Assembly (NCBI RefSeq): GCF_003590945.1
Contig: NZ_QYUK01000016.1
Span: 408,904-472,903 of the forward strand
Direction of reading: 5' to 3'
Source: Oleomonas cavernae
GTDB lineage: Bacteria > Pseudomonadota > Alphaproteobacteria > Zavarziniales > Zavarziniaceae
DNA length: 64,000 nt
Program-made: the position numbers and the translations under genes
Notes under the pieces: generated by a model
Database searches by the model: none
What the model was told of the DNA's origin: nothing
Seen by the model: only the letters and a program-made list of their open reading frames with translations
In this document: positions 33,995 to 43,800 of the stretch, in pieces
How the letters are laid out: each line of letters opens with the position of its first letter
Position numbering within the stretch: position 1 is the first letter of the stretch

Positions 33995-35244
33995 GAGCTC
34001 TCCCGGCCAGCCAGCCTGGCAAGAACCGTCTGCAGCCCTTCGCTCATCAGGGCATCCCGTTGCCTGGCGGCACTGCTCTCGTCATCGCCGAGCATGCCGC
34101 GGATATCCTTCGGCAAAGCCTTGACCAAGGAGGCAAGAACCTCGTCCGCCTCCGCGCGAATGGCCGGATCATCCACCAGTTCGTCCCTGATCAGAGACGC
34201 CAATTCGTCAGGCAGGCCGCCGGAACCCGCACGCTCGCCGGCCTCAATGGCATTCTCGACCTTGTCGATCCAGACACTGCCCAGGGCTTCGGCCACCAGC
34301 GTGGCCTCGGCGTGGATCTGGTCAAGGTCGCGAAGGATGCGCCAGCCCAAGGGAGACGTACCGACGAGCCTGGGCCGCAGCACCAGGTGCTCTGCCGGAT
34401 CCTCCCGTTCGATGGACCTGAGGGCACGGCCGATCGCGGCGACAAGGTCGGACCAGTCGGTGATCCCCTCGATGTCGACATCCGCGCGCTCGAAGCGGAC
34501 TGTGCGGACCGAGCGTTCCACGAGCGAGATGGCACCGTCATCGGCGACCTCGACCAGAGTGACGGTTTTTGGCCCGTCCTCGCCAATATTGCGGCCTTGC
34601 GGCATGCCCGGCATCACCACCACGCCGCGCCCGTGATGGACGGCGCGGATATGAATGTGGCCCAGGGCCCAGTAGTCGTACCCCGCCGCCTGCAGGTCGG
34701 CGACCGAGCAGGGCGAATAGACATCGTGCGCCGGGCTGCCGTTCAGGCTGGTGTGCAGCATGCCGATGTTCACAGCCCCGCCCTGCGGCGCCGGAAAGCG
34801 GTCCAGCAGACTCTCCGGAACGTGGGGCTTGGCAAAGCTCAGGCCGTGGATCACCACCGGAAGCCCGCCCGTTTCGATCACATGGCTTGAAGCACGCCCC
34901 TCGAAGACCGTCACGGACTTCGGGAGATCGAGTTCCCTGGTAATCCGCGAACTGGCGTCGTGGTTGCCCCGGACGATGAATGTCCTGATGCCGGCGGCGT
35001 CGAGCCGGTGCAATTCCTGCGCCAGAAATCGCGCGGTCTTCATTGAAACCTGCGACCCGTCATAAAGGTCGCCGACGATCAGGAGAGCGTTCGCATCTTC
35101 ATCGATGCAAAGGTCGATCGTGCGTGAAAAGGCCTGGCGGGTGGCAATGCCGACAAGGTCAGACACGGATGGATCCCGGAGGGCCAGGGATTTTAGCGGG
35201 GAATCGAGGTGGATATCTGCTGTATGTACAAACCGGAATGCCAC
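33991..35244 (-). CDS. YhaO-like metallophosphoesterase (SbcD/Mre11-like DNA nuclease)
   Basis: This 417-residue calcineurin-like phosphoesterase has all metal motifs: HTADIHLDS (residues 7-15), VGDLYDGS, RGNHDA, and later VIHGLSF and GHIHIRA. The C-terminal ~150 residues form the capping/ATPase-docking region. Mre11-type enzymes cut DNA ends under control of their ATPase partner, here the overlapping YhaN-like gene. The start is GTG 35244 (VAFRFVHTADIH). It is first in the three-gene operon; the 362 bp upstream hold its promoter. Confidence 0.88.
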   Translation of the reverse strand: MAFRFVHTADIHLDSPLKSLALRDPSVSDLVGIATRQAFSRTIDLCIDEDANALLIVGDLYDGSQVSMKTARFLAQELHRLDAAGIRTFIVRGNHDASSRITRELDLPKSVTVFEGRASSHVIETGGLPVVIHGLSFAKPHVPESLLDRFPAPQGGAVNIGMLHTSLNGSPAHDVYSPCSVADLQAAGYDYWALGHIHIRAVHHGRGVVVMPGMPQGRNIGEDGPKTVTLVEVADDGAISLVERSVRTVRFERADVDIEGITDWSDLVAAIGRALRSIEREDPAEHLVLRPRLVGTSPLGWRILRDLDQIHAEATLVAEALGSVWIDKVENAIEAGERAGSGGLPDELASLIRDELVDDPAIRAEADEVLASLVKALPKDIRGMLGDDESSAARQRDALMSEGLQTVLARLAGRESS

Positions 35245-35606
35245 GGCCGCTTCCCCAACCAGTGCCGCTTCAATGCCTGACCTTGCCAGACAGGAAGCAG
35301 TTGACGCAGGAAAATCATAACAAAAGTTTTACGGGTTTATCGATCGCAATCATGACGCGTGCATGAGTTTCCTCGTAGCAGATGAAGGCCGGAACGGTGG
35401 GTCCCGTCGCCGTCGCCGCGCAAAGAGATCCCAGGGCGCACCGTGATGCGCCGTCAGCAAACGCCTCTGCCCCATGTAGCGCCCACCCAAAAATGCCCCA
35501 CTACCGGGATGCCGCATGATCAGCCCAACTTGGCATGATGGGATGCTGCGATCGGATACGCGCTGAGCAGGCCCGGTTCGGTTGTGGCCGGCGCACCAGC
35601 TTCGGA
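35245..35606. other. Intergenic region with possible IS21-type end remnant
   Basis: This 362-bp region holds no supportable gene. The AT-rich stretch near 35318-35345 (CATAACAAAAGTTTTACGGG) is a plausible promoter for the leftward phosphoesterase operon. TGTAGCGCCCACCCAAAAAT (35475-35494), followed by GCCCCAC, resembles the terminal repeat of IS21-family elements, but no transposase or second end is visible, so this is weak. Confidence 0.35.
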
Positions 35607-37699
35607 TTAAGGCAGGCGATCCCCGAGCTCTTCCCGAATAGCCGGCTCCAGGCCGTCAAGGCTGCGCCGCAGTTCGAGGGTTGCTTCACGCGCCGCAGCG
35701 GCTGATCGGATCACTCTGGGCGTCAGGAATATCAGCAGCTCGGTTTTCTTGGTGTCGTCTGTCGTGGTACCAAACAGGTTGCCCAGGATAGGGATATCCT
35801 TGGCAACGGGAATACCCCGGTTGCCCGCGGTCTGGGCGCGTCGCATCAAGCCGCCGAGGGCAACTGTTTCACCATCGTGAACGCCTACCGTGGTCTCGAT
35901 GCGCCGCTGCTGAATGGTCGGTGAATCGATCCCCGACGTCGTCGTCTCGACGGCATCACTCACCTCCTGGGCAATATCGAGTACGACAAGCCCGCTCTTC
36001 GAAATCCTGGGGTTACGGTCATCAAGATACCGGTATCGCGCATCTCCACCGCGTTGACCACGGGTGCGTCGGGATCGATGACACTGACCGCCGTTTGGGT
36101 GACAACCGGGACTTCGTCGCCGACCTGCAAGGTCGCGGGCTTGTTGTCGAGTGTCAGGAGCTTTGGTGAGGATACGACGTTGACATCCGTCACCACTTCG
36201 AGCGCGCTGATGACGACCTTGGTGCTGTCGATCAGGTAGGAAAAGTTGAAGCCGGGAAACTGCGGTGCGACGGCGGCCGTGCGGCTCAGCGAGCCGGCAA
36301 CATGGTCATTGCTGAAGAACCACTCAACGCCATAGCGCAACTCGCCTGTCAGGCTGACCTCCGCGATCGTGACCTGGATCAGCACCTGGTCGGGCTCGAC
36401 ATCCATTTCCCGGATGATGGCCTCGATGGCCTGATATTCCGACGCATCGGCCCTGATGATCAGGGCGTTGTTCGCGTCGTCCGTCACAATCTGGCTGCCT
36501 CCGGCCGTGTCGCGCGTTCCCAGGCTGGCAATGCTTGGGGCCGACGGTGCCATGCCGGACATTGCAGCATCGGTGCTGTCATAGGGGGCTGGCATGGGCA
36601 GAACCGAGCCGGCCGCACTCGCGGGGCCATTGCCGGCGACTTTAAACAATCCGCCTAATGTTGCCGCGATGTCTGCGGCCTTGGCATTCTGCAAACGGTA
36701 GTAGTGAATCTGCCGGCCGGGATCGATGACCGGCAGATCGAGGCGATCCACCCAGGTGGTGACCTGATCGAGGTAGGCCCGTCTGGGGCTGGCGACCAGC
36801 AGCGTGTTGAGCCGGGCGATGGGGATGAAACGTACCAGGCCGGTAATCGGACTTCCCTCGTCGGCAAAGATGCCCTTGAGCTCGGTAGCGAGTGACACCG
36901 CGTCGATGTTCTTGGGCCGGATCAGGGCATAAGACATGCCCGCGAGCCAATCCACATCGAAGGTCGCGATCGTATCGCGCATGGCACGACGATCCTGCGC
37001 CGTGCCGACCAGGAACAAAATATTGCGGGCGGCGTCCACCCGCAGGATCCCGCCGGCGGGGGCAAAGGGCTCCAGCAGCTTCTGCATTTCCGGGGCCGCG
37101 ATATAGCGCAGCGGGGCAATCTCCACCCCATAGCCGGGGCCACTGGTATCGCTGAGCCCCTCGACCCGGCGCTGCGCATCGCCCAGCGGCACGACCGAAT
37201 AGAGCCCATCCGCGAGAACGATCGCCACGCCGTTGACCTTCAACGCGGCTTCGAGTGCCGGGAGGACGTCGTCGCGCGCGATGGGCCGCGTCACCTGCAG
37301 CGTGACCCGGCCCGTTACCGATGGATCGACCGCGAAGGAGACATGGAGGATGTCGCCGAGGACCGCGCGCACCACGTCTTTGAGCTCGACATCGACGAAG
37401 TCGAGCACGACGTCGCCCTCGGGTCGTGTTCCGCCCGATATCCGCGCCGGGCGTGGAACCGCGGCGCCGTCATCGCCGGGGTAGATTCGTGTGCGCGGTG
37501 CCGCAGGTGCCGCCGTGCTCGTGTCGGAGAGCGGCACGACCGGGAGCGGCACGGGCGAGATCGTAGGCTGCGGCGACCGCATGACGACCGGCTGCGGTGG
37601 TGCCGGCACGAGCGGCGTGTCGGCACAGGCGCCCAGCGACAGGACCAGCACAAAGGTCACGCCCTGTCGAAGCGACGCAAAATCAAGCAATTTGCCCAT
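35607..37699 (-). CDS. gspD: Type II secretion secretin GspD (lipoprotein), apparent one-base frameshift
   Basis: This is the outer-membrane secretin of the type II secretion system. It has a lipobox LSLGAC (Cys at residue ~26), so it may be self-lipidated and pilotin-independent. N0-N3 ring domains follow (VVLDFVDVELKDVVRAVLGD; SYALIRPKNIDAVSLATEL; IHYYRLQNAKAADIAATLG), then the secretin barrel (LIQVTIAEVSL; VVSSPKLLTLDNKPATLQVG). After RDTGILMTVTP the frame changes; the conserved continuation SKSGLVVLDIAQEVSDA...GGLMR...GIPVAKDIPILGNLFG...ELLIFLTPRV lies in another frame. One more base in the run at 36009-36012 (CCCC on the coding strand) restores the whole ~697-residue protein. It is either a pseudogene or a sequence error; I favour error. 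Confidence 0.88.
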
Positions 37700-37795
37700 G
37701 CCCCACCTGCGGCGAGCCCCTCGCCGACGACCAGCCTCAACAATCTATACTGGAATGCCGATCGCACTGGCAACCAAACAACGGCCTCGACGAGG

Positions 37796-38305
37796 CTACT
37801 GGGCCGGCAACTTCGGAAACTCTATTCGGAAAACCTGATCATCAGCCTGAAACACCACGGCGGCCTGGTCCACGCTGCCCACACGCCATTCCCCAAGCAT
37901 GTCTCCGGCACGCAGGCGCAGCACCACGTCTTCATTCTCCCGTCGCAGCAGGGCCAGCCGGTCGCCGTTCGAGATGGCAATCCCGACCAGCCGGAGATCA
38001 CGCAGGCTGTCTGGGGACGGACGCAGCGGCGCCAACGTTGGCACCGACGAGGGGGGCGACGGAGGTGGTGGGTCGGGCAAGCGGCCGCGATTGAAGATCG
38101 GCCGCTCGAACACCGCCGCATAGGCTTCCACCGCCAGGATGGCGGCCTGCTGATCGGCAATGCCCGGGCGATCTCCTGTGCGAGCGCCCGGACCGACTGG
38201 CGTAACAGGAGGCGCAGGCCAAAGGGCGATACCGACCGAAGCCCCCAGGCTTACGAGAATGGCGCCCGTGATGGCGAGTGTCGGACGGTCACGAGTAACC
38301 CTCAT
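37796..38305 (-). CDS. Type II secretion GspC-like (HR-domain) inner-membrane protein
   Basis: This 169-residue protein has one N-terminal membrane helix (~11-29) and a proline-rich periplasmic linker (LPDPPPPSPPSSVP). The C-terminal beta domain (LVGIAISNGDRLALLRREN, LRAGDMLGEWRVGSVDQ) has the homology-region fold of GspC/PilP, which docks on the secretin N0 domain. It has no PDZ domain, so it is shorter than classical GspC. It lies between gspM (2-bp gap) and gspD, as expected. Confidence 0.75.
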   Translation of the reverse strand: MRVTRDRPTLAITGAILVSLGASVGIALWPAPPVTPVGPGARTGDRPGIADQQAAILAVEAYAAVFERPIFNRGRLPDPPPPSPPSSVPTLAPLRPSPDSLRDLRLVGIAISNGDRLALLRRENEDVVLRLRAGDMLGEWRVGSVDQAAVVFQADDQVFRIEFPKLPAQ

Positions 38306-38307
38306 CG

Positions 38308-38880
38308 TCAGGGTGCCTGCCAGTAGGCACTGATTGCCAGTTCGACCCTCAGACGGTTGGGCTCCACTCGTGCTGCTGTCGTCCTGACCGGCGCTGTGCC
38401 GTCCGGATCGATCACGGTCATCTGCTCGATCACCAGCAGGGGCTGGGCGGACTCCGCCGCGACAAGTATGCGGGTCAGCGCTGCCACATCTGCTTCGAAC
38501 GTAACCCGCAGCGGCAATCTGGTCAGCCCGTCGGCTTCAGACGGGCTGGCCGGCTGGCTGCTGACGATAGTGCCGCCGCTGGCGGCGATCACCTGTGTAA
38601 CCTTGCTTTGGGCTTGCGCCGCTGCAATAACCGCCTGCGGCGCCTGGTAGAGCAGGTTCTCGCCTGCTTCACTGCCTGCCGGACCTGCGACGCCGGCGCC
38701 TTCAGCGATCAGACGCGCCAGTATCCGGCGTTCGTGATCCAGGGCCGCCGCGCGCGCGGCAAAAACTTTCTGCTGACCGGCGAGATGACCGGCAACCAGG
38801 CTGGTCGTGACCAGGAGCAGCAGTGCCAGTATGGCGAATGCCGCAACGCGCTTTGCCGCGGCCTGCCCGGGCCTGGTCAT
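38308..38880 (-). CDS. gspM: Type II secretion protein GspM
   Basis: This 190-residue bitopic protein has a membrane helix at ~11-31 and a short coiled coil (AGQQKVFAARAAALDHERRI). The periplasmic ferredoxin-like domain (LPLRVTFEADVAALTRILVA, LLVIEQMTVID, LRVELAISAYW) matches the GspM_b type. It pairs with GspL in the inner-membrane platform. The start ATG 38880 overlaps the gspL stop (ATGA). Confidence 0.82.
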   Translation of the reverse strand: MTRPGQAAAKRVAAFAILALLLLVTTSLVAGHLAGQQKVFAARAAALDHERRILARLIAEGAGVAGPAGSEAGENLLYQAPQAVIAAAQAQSKVTQVIAASGGTIVSSQPASPSEADGLTRLPLRVTFEADVAALTRILVAAESAQPLLVIEQMTVIDPDGTAPVRTTAARVEPNRLRVELAISAYWQAP

Positions 38881-39800
38881 GGGGCCACCCCGAGGTAGGA
38901 GAGCTGCATGCTAAAATAGTCGCGGCTGTCTCCCTGATTCCGGGACACCGGCGCCACGAAACGCACCCCCTCGAATGCGGGCGCCTGCTCTATGACTTGC
39001 AGGAGTTTCGGGGCGTCGACAGTGAAGCCTCTGAGGTCGACGACGGCACCGTTGCGGCGCAACTCGACGATCTGGGCATCTTCCGGCAACGTCACGGTCA
39101 GGGCCTGCAGCAGGCCGATGCTCGAGCGCGCGGTCGCATCAGCCCGGAGTTCCATAGGCCGATCCGCGAGCATCCGGTCGCGCCGCCGCGCTGCCGCTTC
39201 GGCAGCTTGCGGCCTCAAGGCCGCGATGGTCTCTTCCAGTTGATGGAGCGTTTGCCGCTGGCGATATGACCATGCGGCATCCGCGCATCCAAGCGCCCCG
39301 ATCAGCAGCCCGACGGCGACGATGCGATGCTTCAGCGCGCTCGACGACCTGACCCGCGCAACTTCCAGAAGTTCGAACCGTCGCACGCCAGCCACCGGCG
39401 CGTCACCGGCGATCGCGAGCGAGGTCGCTGGGCGGCCCCGCGATGCCAGGAGGGCGGCAACGGTCTCGCGGGGAACGGCGGCCAGCTCCGCTTCGATCAG
39501 CCTCGATGTGGGTGATCGCCCGATCACCCTGACGTCCCAATAAATGTCCTCGTCACGAAACGGCGTCAGCCGGTTGATGAGCAAGGCCGAGGTTTTACGC
39601 AGGCGAATGAATGCGGCGACCGGCAGTTCGAAGCGCCGCGTGAACACCATCGCCGGGTCGATTTCGCAGGCGGAGGCATCAGGGAGACGGCGGGCATCGC
39701 GAGAATGAATACCCAGCCCGCCAAGCCACCAGCGCCAGAGGAGGAGCAGGGTGAACTGGGCCTCTGATAACCATCCGAGAAGACGCCCCAACAGGATCAC
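38877..39800 (-). CDS. gspL: Type II secretion GspL/PilN-like protein
   Basis: The product is about 307 residues from GTG 39800; the open frame extends to 39857. RRFELPVAAFIRLRKTSALL and NRLTPFRDEDIYWDVRVIGR match the GspL cytoplasmic region (family pattern E-x-x-R-x-T-P-F-x-x-D-x-x-Y). A membrane helix follows at ~183-200 (VAVGLLIGALGC), then a periplasmic PilN-like domain (GLLQALTVTLPEDAQIVELR). GspL links the GspE ATPase to the inner-membrane platform with GspM. The N-terminal part before RRFELP is short compared with most GspL proteins and carries a hydrophobic stretch (SEAQFTLLLLWRWWLGG). An IS3 remnant lies 220 bp upstream, so the 5' end may have been altered. Confidence 0.78.
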   Translation of the reverse strand: MILLGRLLGWLSEAQFTLLLLWRWWLGGLGIHSRDARRLPDASACEIDPAMVFTRRFELPVAAFIRLRKTSALLINRLTPFRDEDIYWDVRVIGRSPTSRLIEAELAAVPRETVAALLASRGRPATSLAIAGDAPVAGVRRFELLEVARVRSSSALKHRIVAVGLLIGALGCADAAWSYRQRQTLHQLEETIAALRPQAAEAAARRRDRMLADRPMELRADATARSSIGLLQALTVTLPEDAQIVELRRNGAVVDLRGFTVDAPKLLQVIEQAPAFEGVRFVAPVSRNQGDSRDYFSMQLSYLGVAP

Positions 39801-40254
39801 AAGCGGTGTGCCCCCAACACATGCGATATGAACTATACTACCGCCAGTTGCTGGCAAGCCAAAGCGTCACCGCATGGGCCAAGACAAATTCCGCCGTTGC
39901 TGGTGCCAAGACACCGATTGCGACCCGGCGAAACTCGCCCGTGCGCCTGCGCGAAACAAGAGCGAAACGGGGGACAGGCCGCATTCGTTCATCGCCCATC
40001 TCTACCCGTGCCTGCGTCGTCGACTTGAAGGCCCGGCTGAGCCGCTGCCTCGTCTCTTGGGTCATGCGTTCTCCGCGCCGAGAACTGTCCCTTATTCTCG
40101 TGTCTCGATGAAGGGGGTCACTCCACCCCTATTTTCCCCTTCCTGGCCGAGACCAACGACAACCCAAAACCGTTCACCTGGACCGCCGACCCTAACAAAA
40201 TAATCGCTGCCGTCAGGCGCGGGCACCAAGTGTTAGATTCTATCCACAAGCAGG
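39801..40254. other. Intergenic region containing an IS3 remnant
   Basis: This 454-bp region lies between gspL and the immunity-type gene. Apart from the IS3 fragment at 40021-40125 it shows no supportable gene. The insertion separates the gspL-M-C-D genes from the RHS/immunity pair, so gspL would need its own promoter here; none can be assigned by eye. Confidence 0.5.
40021..40125 (-). mobile_element. Truncated IS3-family remnant (right end and first codons of orfA)
   Basis: On the minus strand the orfA start MTQETRQRLSRAFK is preserved (codons at 40065 to 40024) and matches MTRETRRRFSRAFK of the full element at 0.3-1.7 kb. Its terminal repeat (40083-40125) is the same 43 bases long and ends in the same CACTCCA. 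Homology stops abruptly at about 40024, so orfA/orfB and the other end are lost. The inner part of the repeat differs, so this is a related element, not a recent copy. Confidence 0.82.
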
Positions 40255-40875
40255 CTATGACAAGCTAACGCTGATTGGCGTGCCTGGCAGCAACCCCTTC
40301 GACTTCGCAATGAGTTGACCTACAAGGTGCCAATAAACATCAATACCAGACAGCTCTAAGTTGTTTAATTCATCTGCCCCGCCAAGGAACAACGGCTTTT
40401 TGTACCCCACACATTGTACATATTGAGGAGCAACCCCGCCGCTATCTAGCCAGCGTTGATGGAAATCGCTAGCAAGCGCGGCGTCTTTGTATTCGATCAG
40501 TTCTTCGTCATGGAATGATGCGATGTTGCATGGCATTTCCAATGCTTCTCCCGTGCCAGGCTCCAACATAACAACGCCGGGTTGACCGCCCTCAGACCGC
40601 TCAGGATCGACCGCGAACACTCGCCCTAGCCAGTCAAAGCCGAAGCAGGTGATCCGACCCCCAAAGTGGGGAAAGGCAACCGCAACTCGAGCATTCCACG
40701 CGTTCACATCCGATGCCCGGATCACCCGGTAAAGCCCGCGCTCGAAGGAGCCACCTCCCAGCTGATCGATCAGATTGCCCCAACCCACCACCGACGAGGG
40801 CGATGCATTTCCGCCCCGACCGACCGAGAGAGCCGCATCCTTGGCAAAGATTCTTTGGAACATTTCGAACATCAT
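40255..40875 (-). CDS. Putative immunity protein (DUF1851/GAD-like type) for the RHS protein
   Basis: This 206-residue cytoplasmic protein has no signal peptide or membrane helix. Segments [24 protein letters not shown] and [16 protein letters not shown] resemble the GAD-like/DUF1851 (Tdi1-type) immunity family associated with polymorphic toxins; this is recognition by pattern, not a search. Its start overlaps the stop of the giant RHS gene as ATGA (40872-40875), the classic toxin-immunity arrangement with translational coupling. Its base composition is lower in GC than the gsp genes, like the toxin tail beside it, suggesting the two moved together. Confidence 0.75.
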   Translation of the reverse strand: MMFEMFQRIFAKDAALSVGRGGNASPSSVVGWGNLIDQLGGGSFERGLYRVIRASDVNAWNARVAVAFPHFGGRITCFGFDWLGRVFAVDPERSEGGQPGVVMLEPGTGEALEMPCNIASFHDEELIEYKDAALASDFHQRWLDSGGVAPQYVQCVGYKKPLFLGGADELNNLELSGIDVYWHLVGQLIAKSKGLLPGTPISVSLS

Positions 40876-43800
40876 CGGTTCCTAATTGTAACCTTGTTAA
40901 TGACGGTCCCCGGCAATAGATTCTTAATCCTCTGTTGTATTTGCGCGCCCAGACTACGGTTCACACTGGAATTCAAGGGCCACATATTCGATAGCGTATC
41001 AAAACCACCGAGCTGCAAATCAATCGCGTGATCGATATCGTTGCCCGCAGGAATCTGATTTCCAGCACTTCTATACCTGCTGGCGGCGGACGTGCCTGAG
41101 CGCGTTGCCTGGCTCACTATCGTATCGCCTTCCGTTAATATCTGGACTTTTAGGTCAGCCTCCGCTCGTTGAGCGGCTGACCATCCTGGCTTGTAGGTGA
41201 GTGTGAGGTCAACGCCTTCTCGCTCTGCGGCGCGAGCCCCCTGACTGGCCGCATCCTCCCCTCCTCTAACAACAGGCCCCGCAATTCGTGAAAGCCCGAA
41301 CAATCCAGCCCCTACCACAGCATCCTGGGCCATGTTGCCGATGGTAATTTCTTCACCCATCAATGCGCGGGTAGTCGCACCGCCAGCGACCCCGCCGGCC
41401 ACCGCTCCGACACCCGCTTGGACAGCGAGACTTCCTCCCAAGGTAAGCCCGGCCATCCCGCCGGAGACAGCTCCTCCAACGCCCGCGGCACCGACCTGGC
41501 CCCAGCTTGTTACACTGCCGTCATTCCACACTTGAATTCCGATATCGACAGCGGCCCCGACGACAAAGCCACCAACAGCCCCAATACCACCTGCTATGAA
41601 ATTAAAAATATGCCCGTTGGGGTCCGACTTGTTGACGGGGTCGTTGTCGGCATAGGCGTAGCGGTTGGTGCCGACGCCGGGGATGGTGGGGTCGAGGGTA
41701 TCGGGCGAGACGAACCTGCCGATGACCGGGTCGTAGTAGCGGGCGTGGAGGTAGATCAGCCCGGTCTCGGGGTCGTGGCGCTCGCCGATGAAGCCCTTGG
41801 CGTCGCCCAGCGGGGCGCGGGGCTGGCCGTAGGGCGCATAGATCGGCCGCTCCTCCACGGCGCCGCCGGCATCGGTGGCCAGGCGGATCGAGGCCAGGTG
41901 GTCGCGGTGGGCCCAGACGATCTCGGTCGTGGTGGTGGCCCCGACGGTCTTCGTCACCCGGCGGGCGTCGGGATGGACATAGTCGGTCCAGGTCTGTTCC
42001 CGGATCCAGGTCCCGCCGATGCACACCGGCTTGTCCACCCCCTCCACGTCGTTGCCCAGGGTCAGGGTGGTCATCGCCTGGCTGCCGGCGCAGGCGGCGT
42101 CGGTGACGGTCCTGATCTTGCGCACGCGCTCACCGTCGGGGCCATAGCCGAAGCTCACCGTCGCGCCGCCCATGGCGATCGAAGACGGCCGGTTGGCACC
42201 GTCCCAGGTGAAGGCGCGGCCGCGCCCGGTGAGCATGTTGCCGGCGGCATCATGAGTCAGGGCGACCCCGTTGATCGCAGTCGGCGCATGGGGCCGGGGC
42301 GCGGTGCCGGCGGGATAGGCATAGCTGCCCACGCCGGTGGCCGAGGTGATGTTGCCGCCGATGTCGTAGGTGAAGGCCTGGTCGTAGGTGTCGGTGGGAT
42401 TGTCGGCCAGGATCAGCCGGTCGAGGTCGTCGTAGGTGTAGGTCCAATCATCGGCGCCGCCCGTTGTGTCCATCTTGGTAATCCGCCCCGCGGCGTCGCG
42501 GGTATAGGTCGCCTCGTAGAGGGTGGCGGGGCCCTTGGCGGTCACCACCTTGTCCAGCCAGCCGCGCTTGGCACTGTAGGTGAAGGTGGTAGTGACCCCG
42601 TTGGCATAGGCCGCCACCGCCGTGCGTCCTGCGGCGTCGTAGGTCAGGCTGTTGATGAAGCCGGGGATGGTCTTCAACCGGCCGGCCTCGTCGTAGAGCC
42701 AGCCGCCGATGACGACCCCGTCGGGCGAACCGCGTGCCATCACCTGGCCATCGGTGTAATGGTCCGTGGCCAGGCTGACCGTCGCCGCCGGGTAGGTGGT
42801 GCAGGTCACCGTGTCGGCCGGGGCGGGCAGCGTCCAGCGCCGCAGCCGGAGCTGCCCGGCGGCACTGTAGGAGAAGCACTGGCGCGCGACGCCGTTCACC
42901 TGCCGGGTCAGCCGGCCGATGTTGTAGTGGGAGGGCACCGGCTCGTCGTAAAAGGACTTGATGGTCTCGTCGACCACCCCGCCCGACCGGGTCACGATCT
43001 TGCTGGTAACCCGGGACAGCGCGTCATAGGTCAGGTCCGTCACCGTGAGGCGGGCATCCTTTTGCTGGATCAGGCGCCCGGCCAGGTCATAGGTGTAGGT
43101 CCAGGTCCCCAGGTCGGGATCGACCGCCTTGGTGCGCCACCCCGCCTTGTTATAGGTGTAGCTCCACTGCGCCCCCAGCGGGTCGGTGACCCCGACGAGT
43201 TGCCCCAGCAGGTCCCATTGGTAGTTGGTGCGCACCGCGCCGCCGTTGAGGAAGCGGACCAGGGCGACTTGCCGGCCGCGAACGTCAAAGTGGGCGACCG
43301 TCGGGTGGCCCAGCGGATCGTAGGTGATCACCCGCCGGAAGGCACCAACCACGGTGCTGACGTCAAAGCCCACATTGATCACGGCGTTGTCCGGCAGCTT
43401 GGTCTGGATCACGCGGTTCAGCGCATCGAATTTGTAGGTCGTGGTCTGGCTGGTCGCCCCCGCGAAGTAAGGCAAGGTCTCGGTGACCACATTGCCGCGG
43501 CCGTCATAGCTCTTCCTGATGTAGACATCCTGCCCGGCGACGGCACCTTCCACGACGGTCTGCCAGGGCCGGCCGAAGCCGTCGAAGTAGACCTTTGACC
43601 ACAAGTCGCCCGCACTGTTGTTGGGCGCCGGGCCGGCCAGGCGCAGGTGCTGCGAGGCCGGCGTTCCCAGGCCGGCATAGGCCCAGGTGGTGAATTGCCC
43701 GCCGGGCTTCACGACCTGGGTCGGCCGGCACAGCTTGTCGTAGGTCCAGGTGGTCGTCAGGCCGTTCACGTCGACCGAGGTTGACGGTTTCTGGCAGACT

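Noticed and set aside
35501..35689. Small minus-strand frame near the suspected IS21 end, considered as a transposase scrap
   Set aside because: No similarity to IstA or IstB motifs can be seen; left as intergenic.
37343..38326. 327-codon plus-strand frame opposite gspD/gspC
   Set aside because: Arg/His-rich antisense product without motifs, opposite genes with clear secretin features.
41418..43598. 726-codon plus-strand frame opposite the RHS repeats
   Set aside because: It is the complement of regularly spaced YD-repeat codons; the Gly/Val/His-rich periodicity is inherited from the RHS gene and shows no independent motif.
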